Below are positions 7,077-16,113 of a DNA stretch of 64,000 bases, one piece after another; the stretch's first letter is position 1, and each line of letters begins with the position of its first letter. The notes under the pieces were generated by a model. It saw only the letters and a program-made list of their open reading frames with translations. It ran no database searches and had not been told where the DNA came from. The position numbers and the translations under genes are program-made. Source of the stretch: Pseudomonas sp. MWU13-2105 (GTDB lineage: Bacteria > Pseudomonadota > Gammaproteobacteria > Pseudomonadales > Pseudomonadaceae); contig NZ_JALLIY010000003.1 in assembly GCF_023242315.1 (NCBI RefSeq), positions 124,001 to 188,000 of the forward strand, written 5' to 3'.

Positions 7077-7850
7077 ATGCCGGACCATTCCATCATGGGT
7101 AAAGTGGTGCTTGTCGCCGGGGGCGCCAAGAATTTGGGTGGTCTTATCGCTCGAGACCTGGCGCAGCAGGGGGCGAAGGCCGTGGTGGTGCATTACAACA
7201 GCGCCGCCAGCCAGCCCGACGCCGAGGCCACTGTGGCGGCGATCAAGGCGTTGGGCGCCGAGTCCGTGGCATTACAGGCCAATCTGACCACGGCCGGCGC
7301 GGTGGAAAAACTCTTCCAGGATACGCTGGCGGCAGTGGGGCGGCCGGACATTGCAATCAACACCGTAGGCAAAGTCCTGAAAAAACCGATGGCCGAAATC
7401 ACTGAGGCCGAATACGACGAGATGATGGCGGTCAACGCCAAGTCCGCGTTCTTCTTTATCAAGGAGGCGGGCAAACAGCTCAACGACAACGGCAAGATCT
7501 GCTCGATCGTCACCTCGTTACTCGGGGCCTTCACGCCTTTCTATGCGGCTTATGCCGGTGGCAAGGCTCCCGTCGAGCACTTCACCCGGGCTGCGGCGAA
7601 AGAGTTGGGCGTACGCGGCATTTCGGTGACGGCGGTGGGCCCAGGTCCGATGGACACGCCGTTTTTTTATCCGGCCGAAGGCGAGGAGGCGGTCAACTAC
7701 CATAAAACCGCTGCCGCCCTGTCGCCGTTCTCCCGCACCGGGCTGACCGATATCGAGGACGTGGTGCCGTTCATTCGCAATCTGGTCAGCGACGGCTGGT
7801 GGGTCACCGGCCAGACGATCCTGATCAACGGCGGCTATACCACCAAGTGA
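7077..7850 (+). CDS. SDR family oxidoreductase
   Basis: A 257-residue classical short-chain dehydrogenase. The nucleotide-binding glycine motif is near the start (VLVAGGAKNLGG), followed by the strand with AINTVG in place of the usual NNAG, then the active-site serine (SIVTS) and YAGGK as YxxxK. The C-terminal GQTILINGGYTTK is also typical. GGAG stands 9 bases before the ATG at 7077. The substrate is unknown. The gene lies upstream of an LtrA-like gene and a LysR regulator in the same direction, so co-regulation is possible. Confidence 0.85.
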   Translation: MPDHSIMGKVVLVAGGAKNLGGLIARDLAQQGAKAVVVHYNSAASQPDAEATVAAIKALGAESVALQANLTTAGAVEKLFQDTLAAVGRPDIAINTVGKVLKKPMAEITEAEYDEMMAVNAKSAFFFIKEAGKQLNDNGKICSIVTSLLGAFTPFYAAYAGGKAPVEHFTRAAAKELGVRGISVTAVGPGPMDTPFFYPAEGEEAVNYHKTAAALSPFSRTGLTDIEDVVPFIRNLVSDGWWVTGQTILINGGYTTK

Positions 7851-7926
7851 GTCGATAAAAAACGTTGCAAGCCCCGCATGGTGCGTTGACACTTTTTCCC
7901 GACACCACCAGGCCACGGGGTTTGAC

Positions 7927-9129
7927 ATGAGCGTAAACCAGCACGCGCCTCATCCTTTGCTTCGCCATCGCGACGGTCATCATGCGCGGGTGACCTTCGA
8001 AGAACTCATGTTCGATCTGGTGTATGTGTTCGCCGTGACGCAGCTCAGTCACGGCCTGCTCACTCATCTGACGCTGGTTGGAGTGATGGAGACCCTGATC
8101 CTCTGGTTCGCCGTGTGGCTGGGCTGGCAGTACACCGGCTGGGTCACCAACTGGTTCGATCCGGAGACGCCCCTGATACGCGGGCTGGTCTTTGCCCTGA
8201 TGATCCCGGCGCTGCTGATGGCCGCCAGCATTCCCGAGGCTTTCGGCGAGCGCGGGCTGGTTTTCGCCCTGGCCTATGGCTTGATACAGGTCGGGCGTAC
8301 CGGCTTTATCGTCCTGCAACTGCCATGCGAGCATCCGCTGGCGGACAACTTCAGGCGCATGCTCGGCTGGGTGGTGGTGGCCGCGCTGTTCTGGGTGGCC
8401 GGTGCTTGTGTGGCAGGTCCGCTACGCATTGGCCTGTGGTTGATCGCCGTGTTGTGCGAGTACGTCTCACCCATGTTCGGCTTCGCCTTCCCCGGCCTGG
8501 GACGTTCGCGGACCAGTGACTGGACCATCGAGGGCGGTCATCTGGCCGAGCGCTGCCAGTTGTTTGTGATTGTCGCCCTGGGCGAAACCCTGCTGGCCAG
8601 CGGTGCGGTCCTGGGCGAAACCGCGCATTGGAATAGCCCCATCCTGCTTGGCCTGCTGGCGACGTTCCTCGGTACCCTGGCGATGTGGTGGTTGTACTTC
8701 GGTACTGCCGGCAAGGACGCTACGTTGCGTATCACCAACGCTGGCGATCCGGGCCGCCTCGGTGCCTACTTTCACTATATTCACGCGATTCTGCTGGCGG
8801 GCATCATCACCACGGCGGTGGGTAACGACCTGGTGATGCTGCATCCCGACCGGCAGCTGTCGACGGTCGATGCCGTTACCTTGGTGGCCGGACCGATGAT
8901 CTACCTGTCCGGCAGCATCCTGTACAAGCGGGTGGTGTATCACGTGGTGCCCAAGTCCCATCTCGGCGGGCTGCTGTTGCTGCTGGTGTTGGTGCCCGTC
9001 GCCTATGCCACGGACCTGCTGCTGATGAGCTGGCTGAGCACTGCGGTGATGCTGCTGGTGTGCGTCATCGAAGGCCGCGTGGTCAGGCGCTATCGTGCCC
9101 GGCACGCCAACGCAACCCTCAAGCATTGA
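7927..9129 (+). CDS. Low-temperature-requirement A (LtrA) family membrane protein
   Basis: A 400-residue polytopic membrane protein. It opens with the family signature FEELMFDLVYVFAVTQLSH and carries the second one, HLAERCQLFVIVALGETLLASG, near residue 210. About ten hydrophobic segments follow from the composition. LtrA was named for growth of Listeria at low temperature; its biochemical role is unknown. The LysR gene begins 7 bases after the stop, so the two are probably one transcription unit. Confidence 0.85.
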   Translation: MSVNQHAPHPLLRHRDGHHARVTFEELMFDLVYVFAVTQLSHGLLTHLTLVGVMETLILWFAVWLGWQYTGWVTNWFDPETPLIRGLVFALMIPALLMAASIPEAFGERGLVFALAYGLIQVGRTGFIVLQLPCEHPLADNFRRMLGWVVVAALFWVAGACVAGPLRIGLWLIAVLCEYVSPMFGFAFPGLGRSRTSDWTIEGGHLAERCQLFVIVALGETLLASGAVLGETAHWNSPILLGLLATFLGTLAMWWLYFGTAGKDATLRITNAGDPGRLGAYFHYIHAILLAGIITTAVGNDLVMLHPDRQLSTVDAVTLVAGPMIYLSGSILYKRVVYHVVPKSHLGGLLLLLVLVPVAYATDLLLMSWLSTAVMLLVCVIEGRVVRRYRARHANATLKH

Positions 9130-9136
9130 CGGGCAC

Positions 9137-10042
9137 ATGGACAGAATCGAACAGTACCGGGTCTTCCTACAGGTCGCCGAGCTTGGCAGTTTCATCCAGG
9201 CCGCGCGGATATTGAAGCTGCCACGGGCGAGCGTGTCCGCGGCCGTGCAGAAACTGGAGGCGGACGTTGGCACGCGCCTGTTGCATCGCACCACGCGCAA
9301 GGTCAGCCTGACTGCCGATGGCAGCCAGTTGCTGGAGCGTGCACGCCAGGTGCTGCTGGATATCGATGATATCGACCAACTGTTCCAGACCCATCAGCAG
9401 CACGTCGTGGGACGCCTGAGTGTCGATGCGCCCAGCCGCATCGCCCGGCGCCTGATCATCCCGGCCTTGCCCGAGTTACTGCGTCGTTATCCCGGGCTTC
9501 AGCTGTGTCTGGGCGCCACCGATCGGGCCATCAATCCGATACAGGAGGGTGTCGATTGCGTGATTCGTTTCGGTACCCCGCAGAGCAGCAGCCTGGTGGT
9601 GAAACCCTTGGGGCACGTGCTCCTGGTCAACTGCGCGAGCCCGGGGTATTTGGCCGAATTCGGGGTTCCAGAGCATCCGGATGATCTGGAGGAGGGGCAT
9701 CTGTGTATCGGTTACGCGCCAACCATCGGTGGCCAGGAATTACCTTGGGAATACGTCCTCGACGGTGTCGAACAGTCCCGGGCACTGCCCAGCCAGATTG
9801 TGGTGAACAACGCTGAAAACTATATCGCCAGCTGCCGCGCCGGACTGGGACTGGTCCAGGTACCCTTGTTCGATGTCCGGCATCTGCTGGAGGCCGGGGT
9901 GTTGGTTGAAGTCATGCCCGCGTACCGTGCGCCAGCCATGACGGTTTCGGTGTTGTATCCTGATCGGCGCCAGCGCTCGCGTCGGCTCGGGATGTTTATC
10001 GAGTGGTTCGCGACGCTGATCGGGCCTTTCCTGACGCGCTGA
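9137..10042 (+). CDS. LysR family transcriptional regulator
   Basis: A 301-residue regulator. The N-terminal winged helix is clear (YRVFLQVAELGSFIQAARILKLPRASVSAAVQKLEADVGTRLLHRTTR read as scattered landmarks). The effector domain begins near residue 90 with GRLSVDAPSRIARRLIIPALPELLRRYP. It matches the subgroup that usually controls adjacent oxidoreductase genes. The ATG at 9137 starts the helix-turn-helix properly, so the 14-codon in-frame upstream extension is not needed. It follows LtrA by 7 bases. Confidence 0.85.
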   Translation: MDRIEQYRVFLQVAELGSFIQAARILKLPRASVSAAVQKLEADVGTRLLHRTTRKVSLTADGSQLLERARQVLLDIDDIDQLFQTHQQHVVGRLSVDAPSRIARRLIIPALPELLRRYPGLQLCLGATDRAINPIQEGVDCVIRFGTPQSSSLVVKPLGHVLLVNCASPGYLAEFGVPEHPDDLEEGHLCIGYAPTIGGQELPWEYVLDGVEQSRALPSQIVVNNAENYIASCRAGLGLVQVPLFDVRHLLEAGVLVEVMPAYRAPAMTVSVLYPDRRQRSRRLGMFIEWFATLIGPFLTR

Positions 10043-10121
10043 TCAATGGCGGCTTCAGCCTGGCCCCAAGCCGCGCCGGTTGATTCTTCAACGGGAGGTG
10101 GCAGGTCTACACGGCGAAGGG

Positions 10122-10745
10122 CTATTCAGCGTCAGCGCTACTGGCCAAGACCCCTCTCAGGAAAACCATGATCATCCGCCCCGGAGCCAGGGTCGCGTAC
10201 ACCACCTGTTGCAGCGCCTGGCCGTGGGCCAGTGCCATCAGGCCAGCCGCCAGTTCCGCCGGCTCCAGCGGGGGGATCTTGCGCAACCGGGCAAACACCC
10301 TGGCAACCAGTCCGCCCAGCGCTAGCCGATGGCCGTCCCACACGTGGCGGTACTCCTCGGCGAAGGCCGCACTGCGATTGGCGTGCAGTTGCAACTCCAC
10401 CGCCAGCATTGCCCAGTCGGCATCCTGGTCCAAGGTCGTCGACCATGCCTCCAGTCCCGCCAGCACATCGCCATCCAGGTGTTCCGCCGCTTCTATCAGG
10501 ACGTCCAGTTGCAAGGCTTCGGCTTGCATATGCTGGCGCAGAAGCTCCAGCAACAGCGCCTCCTTGCTGGCGAAATTCGAATAGAAACCACCTTGCGAAT
10601 AGCCGGCCTCGTCGGCGATATCGCGAATCGACGTACCACCAAAGCCGCGTTGTACGAACAAGCGCCGTGCCGCCTCGACAAGGCGTTCGCGGGTCTGGGC
10701 CTGGCTTTCTTCACGGCTGAGCCGTTTGCGGGTCTGTGCGTTCAT
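10122..10745 (-). CDS. TetR family transcriptional regulator
   Basis: A 207-residue repressor-type protein. The N-terminal TetR helix-turn-helix is complete (RERLVEAARRLFVQRGF, TSIRDIADEAGYSQGGFYSNF, SKEALLLELL). The C-terminal domain carries AELAAGLMALAHGQALQQ, typical of the TetR_C ligand pocket. The ATG at 10745 is preferred over a TTG at 10754. It is divergent from the NAD-dependent epimerase-type gene at 10836; the 90 AT-rich bases between them contain a perfect 18-bp palindrome, so the regulator probably controls both genes. Confidence 0.85.
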   Translation of the reverse strand: MNAQTRKRLSREESQAQTRERLVEAARRLFVQRGFGGTSIRDIADEAGYSQGGFYSNFASKEALLLELLRQHMQAEALQLDVLIEAAEHLDGDVLAGLEAWSTTLDQDADWAMLAVELQLHANRSAAFAEEYRHVWDGHRLALGGLVARVFARLRKIPPLEPAELAAGLMALAHGQALQQVVYATLAPGRMIMVFLRGVLASSADAE

Positions 10746-10794
10746 GGGTGTCAAAATATCACTTGAGCTTTTAAATTCAATCGATATGATTTGC

Positions 10795-10812
10795 AGATAT
10801 CATTTGATATCT
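10795..10812. promoter_or_regulatory. Palindromic operator candidate between tetR and epimerase genes
   Basis: AGATATCATTTGATATCT is a perfect 8+8 palindrome with a 2-base centre. It lies 24 bases before the epimerase start and 50 bases from the tetR start. Around it are two near-direct repeats (CAATCGA and GAGCTTT[T]AAAT on each side). It is a good candidate binding site for the divergent TetR regulator. Confidence 0.6.
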
Positions 10813-10835
10813 AGAAATCAATCGAGCTTTAAATA

Positions 10836-11876
10836 ATGTCCCAGAACATCGCGTTTGTGACTGGCGCCACCGGACTTCTCGGCAGCAACCTGGTTCGTTT
10901 GCTGATCGAGCGGGGCTATGGCGTCGTTGCCTTGGTGCGTTCGCTGGAAAAAGCCAGGCAACAGTTCCGCGATCTGTCCGGCATCCGGCTGGTGGTCGGT
11001 GACCTGGATAACGTGGCGGCGTTCGCTCCGGCGATGCAGGGCTGTGCCGTGGTGTTCCATACCGCCGCGTTCTTCCGCGACAACTACAAGGGCGGGCGCC
11101 ATTGGCAAACCTTGCAGCGCATCAACATCCATGGCACGGCGGCGTTGATCGAGCAGGCCTACCAGGCCGGCATCCGGCGGTTCGTGCAGACGTCTTCCAT
11201 CGCCGTGCTGAATGGCGAACCGGGAGCCATTATCGATGAGACCGACGAGCGCGATCCCGCCAGCGCCGATGATTACTACCGCAGCAAGATCCTGGCCGAT
11301 CAGGCCGTGCGGGCTTTCTGCGCGTCTCACCCGACGATGCACGCGACCTTTGTACTCCCCGGGTGGATGTGGGGACCCGGTGACAGGGGACCGACTTCAT
11401 CGGGGCAACTGCTGCTGGATACGGTGCGCGGCAAGTTGCCAGGGTTGGTGCCGGGGAGCTTTTCGCTGGTGGATGCCCGCGACGTTGCCTCAGCCTTGCT
11501 CGCGGCAGCCGAACAGGGGCGATCTGGCGAGCGCTATCTCGCCGCTGGCCGACACATGACCATGAGTGAACTGATTCCCCTGATCGGCCAGATTGCCGGT
11601 GTGGCCACCCCCCGACGCAAGTTGCCGGTGCCATTGCTCTATCTGATTGCGGGCGTGCAGGAGCTGATCGCGGGTTTGAGTGACAAACCCGCGTTACTCA
11701 GCTTTGCCACCGTTCGCTTGATGCTCAAGGAGGCCGGGCGCAGTCATTTCAGTCCGCTCAAGAGCCAGAGGGAATTGGGCCTGGTATTCCGGCCGCTGGA
11801 GCTTACCCTGCGCGATACGCTGGCCTGGTACCGAGAGCATGAGTGGCTATCGGGGGCCCCGGGGACACGGACTTGA
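10836..11876 (+). CDS. NAD-dependent epimerase/dehydratase-like extended SDR
   Basis: A 346-residue extended short-chain dehydrogenase of the dihydroflavonol-4-reductase type. The Rossmann motif TGATGLLGSNLVRLL is at residues 9-23, GDLDN follows in the cofactor-binding region, TSSIAVLNG provides the active-site serine and DYYRSK the YxxxK. These enzymes reduce or epimerise aldehyde, ketone or sugar substrates with NAD(P)H; the substrate is not evident. It is divergent from a TetR regulator and probably repressed by it. Confidence 0.85.
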   Translation: MSQNIAFVTGATGLLGSNLVRLLIERGYGVVALVRSLEKARQQFRDLSGIRLVVGDLDNVAAFAPAMQGCAVVFHTAAFFRDNYKGGRHWQTLQRINIHGTAALIEQAYQAGIRRFVQTSSIAVLNGEPGAIIDETDERDPASADDYYRSKILADQAVRAFCASHPTMHATFVLPGWMWGPGDRGPTSSGQLLLDTVRGKLPGLVPGSFSLVDARDVASALLAAAEQGRSGERYLAAGRHMTMSELIPLIGQIAGVATPRRKLPVPLLYLIAGVQELIAGLSDKPALLSFATVRLMLKEAGRSHFSPLKSQRELGLVFRPLELTLRDTLAWYREHEWLSGAPGTRT

Positions 11877-11915
11877 AACGCCGGGCGCTATTTCCCCGAT
11901 CCAGCTGTCATGCGC

Positions 11916-12587
11916 TCAGCCCTGAAGTCGGCGCCACGATCCCTCGGGCAATTCGATCTGCCGTTGGGCCGCCGCCAACGCCACCGTCAGTCCTGCTTTA
12001 TCCAAGGGTATGCAGTAGGCGGGTTTGGCCCGCTCGAATCGCCAGCTTTCATCCAGGCCGCCGGCATCCACCGCATCGAAGCCAATCTCGTCCAACAATT
12101 GGATCACCAGGGCCTTGGCGAGCGGATCGTCTGCGGCGATCGGTAGCGCGCGGCGGTCAGGCGCGCCTTTCGGGCGTGAGTCTTGCCCCAGGTCCTGGGC
12201 GAGGATAGCGTTGAAAACCTTGACCACTCTGGCTCGCGGCAGATGTTCGGCGAGCAGGCGACTGGTGGTGGTCTCGAAGCGATCCAGAGCGGGAATCCGG
12301 CCGTCTCGTTGCGGGTAGTAGTTGTTGGCATCGAGGATGATTTTGCCCTCCAGCCACTGCGCCGGCAGGCTGCGGTAATGTGCCAGGGGAATGGCCACGA
12401 GCACCACCTCACCAAATTGAGCGGCTTGCTCCACGGTGCCGACCTGACTGGAGGGAATGCCGCTGAGCACACTGCTCATGGTCTGTGGGCCGCGAGAGTT
12501 GCTGAGCATCGCCTCGTGTCCCGCCGCTATCACCCGTTGCGCCACCGCACGTCCGATAAACCCTGCCCCAATAATGCCGATGCGCAT
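11916..12587 (-). CDS. NADPH-dependent F420-reductase-like dinucleotide-binding protein
   Basis: A 223-residue protein. It starts with a textbook dinucleotide motif (MRIGIIGAGFIGRAVAQRV) and NSRGPQ at the end of the second strand, which suggests NADP preference. LVAIPLAHY and ILDANNYYPQRDG are typical of the F420_oxidored/NAD-binding_2 family. In Pseudomonas, which lacks F420, such proteins are generic NADP oxidoreductases. GGAGTAAGGA precedes the start. It is divergent from the disrupted LysR gene. Confidence 0.8.
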   Translation of the reverse strand: MRIGIIGAGFIGRAVAQRVIAAGHEAMLSNSRGPQTMSSVLSGIPSSQVGTVEQAAQFGEVVLVAIPLAHYRSLPAQWLEGKIILDANNYYPQRDGRIPALDRFETTTSRLLAEHLPRARVVKVFNAILAQDLGQDSRPKGAPDRRALPIAADDPLAKALVIQLLDEIGFDAVDAGGLDESWRFERAKPAYCIPLDKAGLTVALAAAQRQIELPEGSWRRLQG

Positions 12588-12687
12588 GTCCTTACTCCGC
12601 TGCTTGGTTGGAAGACGCTATGATGATTAGCAATCAATGGGAGATAAATCGCCGTTCAGGACTTAGTCTTGTTACCAGGAGTGTTGA

Positions 12688-13611
12688 ATGTTGGATCGCC
12701 TTACAGGTATGAGCGCTTTTGTCGTTGCTGCGGAGTCTGGCTCCTATGCCAGTGCCGCGGAGCGCTTGGGCATGTCGCCGCAGATGGTCGCCAAGCATGT
12801 TGCCGCGCTTGAGCACAGGTTGGGCGCGCGGTTGCTCAACCGCACGACCCGGCGGCAGAGCCTGACCGAGCTGGGCAGTGCTTACTATGAGCGTTGCAAG
12901 CATATTTTGAGCGAAGCCCAGGCTGCTGACTCCCTGGCGCAGATCATGAACGACACCCCGCGTGGCAAACTGAAAGTCACCGCTCCGGTGACCTTCGGCT
13001 CCTATAGCCTGATGCCATTTGTGACGAAGTTTTTGCGGCAGCACCCTGAGGTGGAAATCGATCTGCATTTGACCGACCGCTTCGTCGATCTGGTGGAGGA
13101 GGGCTATGAAGTGGCTTTTCGGATCGGCCCCTTGGCCAACTCGAGTTTGACCGCCCGGCCGTTGGCGCCGTATCGACTGCTGGCCTGTGCCGCACCGAGC
13201 TATCTGGCGCAGCGCGGCACGCCACGCACACCCGCTGACCTCGAGCAGCATGAATGTCTAGGGTATGCCTATTGGTCACGCCCGGCCGATCGCGAATGGC
13301 AATTCAGCAAGGACTCCGCCCTTTACAAGGTCCCCGTCGCCAGCCGTTTGCAGGTCAACGAGAGCAAGGCGCTGCTGTCGGCGGCGCTTGACGGGTTTGG
13401 CATTGTCCTTGGCCCCGAAGACTTTCTTGAGCCGGCGCTGCGAAATGGCGAACTGGTGTGACTGTTGGCCGATTTCGAAGCGCCAAGCCGACCGATGCAT
13501 TTGCTTTACACGGCAACCCGTCAGCGCACCGCCAAACTCCGGCGCTTTATCGATGCGGCGCTCAGCCACTATGCAACGCTTGCCAGCGCTCAATGCCGTA
13601 CGGACCTTTGA
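12688..13611 (+). pseudogene. LysR family regulator with in-frame stop
   Basis: The ATG at 12688, after CCAGGAG, opens a LysR regulator with an intact helix-turn-helix (AFVVAAESGSYASAAERLGMSPQMVAKHV) and effector domain. Translation stops at TGA 13459-13461 after 257 residues (ALRNGELV). In the same frame the sequence continues as LLADFEAPSRPMHLLYTATR then AKLRRFIDAAL to a stop at 13609-13611, which is the usual LysR C-terminus. A single C-to-T change (CGA to TGA) would explain it. The shortened protein may still bind DNA but lacks the last effector strands. A sequencing error is the alternative. Confidence 0.75.
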
Positions 13612-13660
13612 GGTCGCCGCGGGCTTGGGTAGCTTTGTGCTGGCTGGTGCTGCCGGGGAA
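13571..13660 (+). pseudogene. Stub of a second LysR (GcvA-like) gene
   Basis: From the ATG at 13571 the reading is MQRLPALNAVRTFEVAAGLG followed by SFVLAGAA, the well-known start of GcvA-type LysR regulators (RLPALNALRTFEVAAR.GSF). After about 28 codons the similarity ends, with no helix-turn-helix. The open frame then runs into the YcaO gene in the wrong frame. The stub overlaps the 3' tail of the broken LysR gene, so a deletion has probably joined two regulator genes here. Confidence 0.6.
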
Positions 13661-13734
13661 AAACTACGGCGGTGGGCGGAAAAAAACCGGATAATGGCGG
13701 CCAATCATTTGGCTCGTTATTCTGGTAATCCCGC

Positions 13735-15939
13735 ATGGAAATCAAGGTCAACTTTCTCGACAACCTTCGACTTGAGGCCAAATTCGATGACTTCACGGTG
13801 GTCGCCGATCAACCCATCCGCTACAAGGGCGATGGTTCGGCACCGGGGCCGTTCGATTATTTTCTGGCTTCATCGGCGTTGTGTGCGGCTTACTTTGTGA
13901 AGTTGTACTGCGAAACTCGCAATATTCCCACCGATAATATTCGCCTGTCGCAGAATAATATTGTTGATCCGGAAAACCGCTACAACCAGATTTTCAAGAT
14001 TCAGGTCGAGTTGCCGGCGGATATCTCCGCCAAGGACCGCCAGGGTATCTTGCGTTCGATTGACCGTTGTACGGTTAAAAAGGTGGTGCAAACCGGGCCT
14101 GAGTTTGTGATTGAAGAGGTGGAAAACCTCGATGCCGATGCCCAGGCGTTGCTGATGTCGAGCCCGGTTGCGGACGCGGCCACCTATATCGTCGGCAAGG
14201 ATCTGCCGCTGGAGCAGACCATCGCCAATATGTCGGGTATTTTGGCCGGCTTGGGCATGAAGATTGAAATCGCGTCGTGGCGCAATATCGTTCCCAATGT
14301 CTGGTCGCTGCATGTCCGCGACGCGCACTCGCCGATGTGTTTTACCAATGGCAAGGGCTCGACCAAGGAAGGCGCGTTGGCATCAGCCCTGGGCGAGTTT
14401 ATCGAACGACTCAATTGTAATTTTTTCTACAACGACCAGTTTTGGGGCGAAGACCTCGCCAACGCGGCGTTTGTCCACTACCCGGACGAACGCTGGTTCA
14501 AGCCGGGTCGCAAAGATGCGCTGCCGGCTGAAATTCTCGACGAGTACTGCCTGGGGATCTACAACCCCGATGGCGAGTTGCGTGGCTCCCATCTGATCGA
14601 TACCAACTCCGGCAATGAAGAGCGCGGTATCTGCTCGCTGCCGTACGTGCGCCAGTCGGACGGCGAGGTGGTGTACTTCCCCTCCAACCTGATTGAAAAC
14701 CTGTTCCTCAGCAATGGCATGAGTGCCGGTAATACGCTGGCCGAAGCGCAGGTGCAATGCTTGTCGGAAATCTTCGAGCGCGCGGTAAAACGCGAAATCC
14801 TGGAGGGTGAAATCGCCTTGCCGGATGTGCCAGGGGAAGTGCTGGCGAAATACCCCGGTATCCTGGCCGGTATTCAGGGGCTGGAGGCGCAGGGCTTCCC
14901 GGTGCTGGTGAAGGATGCGTCGCTGGGCGGGGAGTTTCCGGTGATGTGCGTCACCTTGATGAACCCGCGTACCGGTGGCGTGTTTGCCTCGTTCGGCGCG
15001 CATCCCAGTTTTGAGGTGGCGCTGGAGCGCAGTCTTACCGAATTGCTCCAGGGCCGCAGTTTTGAAGGCCTGAACGATCTGCCCGCGCCGACCTTTGAAA
15101 GTCACGCGGTGACTGAGCCGAATAACTTTGTCGAACACTTTATCGACTCCAGCGGCGTGGTGTCGTGGCGCTTCTTCAGCGCCAAGGCGGATTTCGAGTT
15201 TGTTGAATGGGATTTCTCCGGCGAGGGTGAAAACTCCAATGCCGAGGAAGCCGCGACCTTGTTCGGCATTCTCGAAGAGCTGGGCAAGGAAGTGTACATG
15301 GCGGTGTATGAGCATATCGGCGCAACGGCCTGCCGCATTCTGGTACCGGATTACTCGGAAATTTATCCGGTCGATGATCTGATCTGGGATAACACCAACA
15401 AGGCGCTGTTCTTCCGTGCCGATATTTTGAACCTGCACAGCCTCGACGATGCCGAGCTTGAAGCGCTGGTCAAACGCTTGGAAGAAAGCGAGCTGGATGA
15501 TTACACCGACATCACCACCTTGATCGGCATCGAATTTGACGACAATACGGCCTGGGGCCAGTTGACGATTCTGGAGTTGAAGCTGCTGATCTATCTTGCC
15601 TTGCAGCAGTTTGACGAGGCGAAGGAACTGGTGGAAACCTTCCTCCAGTTCAATGACAACACAGTCGAGCGCGGGTTGTTTTACCAGGCCTTGAATGTGG
15701 TGCTGGAGGTGCAACTGGACGATGAGCTGGAACTGGACGATTACGAGGTCAATTTCCGTCGGATGTTTGGCAATCCGCGAATGGACGCGGTGATCGGCTC
15801 GGTGGAAGGCCGTGTGCGTTTCTTCGGTTTGACGCCTACCAGCATGAAGCTGGAGGGGCTCGATAGGCACCTGCGTTTGATCGACAGCTACAAGAAACTG
15901 CATGCGGCACGGGCGAATATGACAGCTTTATCCCGTTAA
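13735..15939 (+). CDS. OsmC domain/YcaO domain fusion protein
   Basis: A 734-residue protein. Residues 1 to about 135 form an OsmC-like domain with both expected cysteines, Cys50 (SSALCAAYF) and Cys112 (IDRCTVKKVV), the redox pair of OsmC/Ohr peroxidases. Residues from about 150 to the end match E. coli YcaO closely (SWRNIVPNVWSLHVRD, CFTNGKGSTKEGALASALGEFIERL, NGMSAGNTLAEAQVQCLSEIFER, LTELLQGR). YcaO proteins are ATP-dependent; the E. coli protein has been linked to methylthiolation of ribosomal protein S12 by RimO. The fusion suggests a link to thiol or peroxide chemistry. It is a stand-alone gene with no RiPP precursor or dehydrogenase nearby, ending at a strong terminator. Confidence 0.9.
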   Translation: MEIKVNFLDNLRLEAKFDDFTVVADQPIRYKGDGSAPGPFDYFLASSALCAAYFVKLYCETRNIPTDNIRLSQNNIVDPENRYNQIFKIQVELPADISAKDRQGILRSIDRCTVKKVVQTGPEFVIEEVENLDADAQALLMSSPVADAATYIVGKDLPLEQTIANMSGILAGLGMKIEIASWRNIVPNVWSLHVRDAHSPMCFTNGKGSTKEGALASALGEFIERLNCNFFYNDQFWGEDLANAAFVHYPDERWFKPGRKDALPAEILDEYCLGIYNPDGELRGSHLIDTNSGNEERGICSLPYVRQSDGEVVYFPSNLIENLFLSNGMSAGNTLAEAQVQCLSEIFERAVKREILEGEIALPDVPGEVLAKYPGILAGIQGLEAQGFPVLVKDASLGGEFPVMCVTLMNPRTGGVFASFGAHPSFEVALERSLTELLQGRSFEGLNDLPAPTFESHAVTEPNNFVEHFIDSSGVVSWRFFSAKADFEFVEWDFSGEGENSNAEEAATLFGILEELGKEVYMAVYEHIGATACRILVPDYSEIYPVDDLIWDNTNKALFFRADILNLHSLDDAELEALVKRLEESELDDYTDITTLIGIEFDDNTAWGQLTILELKLLIYLALQQFDEAKELVETFLQFNDNTVERGLFYQALNVVLEVQLDDELELDDYEVNFRRMFGNPRMDAVIGSVEGRVRFFGLTPTSMKLEGLDRHLRLIDSYKKLHAARANMTALSR

Positions 15940-15954
15940 TCGCTGACAGCCAAC

Positions 15955-15981
15955 AAAAAAAGCACCCAAGGTGCTTTTTTT
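15955..15981 (+). terminator. Rho-independent terminator after the OsmC-YcaO gene
   Basis: The stem GCACC/GGTGC is flanked by seven A on the left and seven T on the right. It starts 15 bases after the stop codon. The symmetry means it could also act on the opposite strand, but there the GH31 gene ends before reaching it. Confidence 0.85.
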
Positions 15982-16113
15982 GTTTTGGGTGGCCGGTCAA
16001 TCCAGGTGGTTGGTTTGCCGTTACCGGCTGCGGGCCACACCTTCGAGCGCCGACCTCGCCGGGGTAGCTCTGTGGCGCCGCTTCCAGCGATCGAGGCGCA
16101 TCAGGGGCCTCCC

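Noticed and set aside
14383..15903. 506-codon open frame on the minus strand
   Set aside because: It lies wholly opposite the OsmC-YcaO gene and is His/Gln-rich, as expected from an antisense frame in high-GC DNA.
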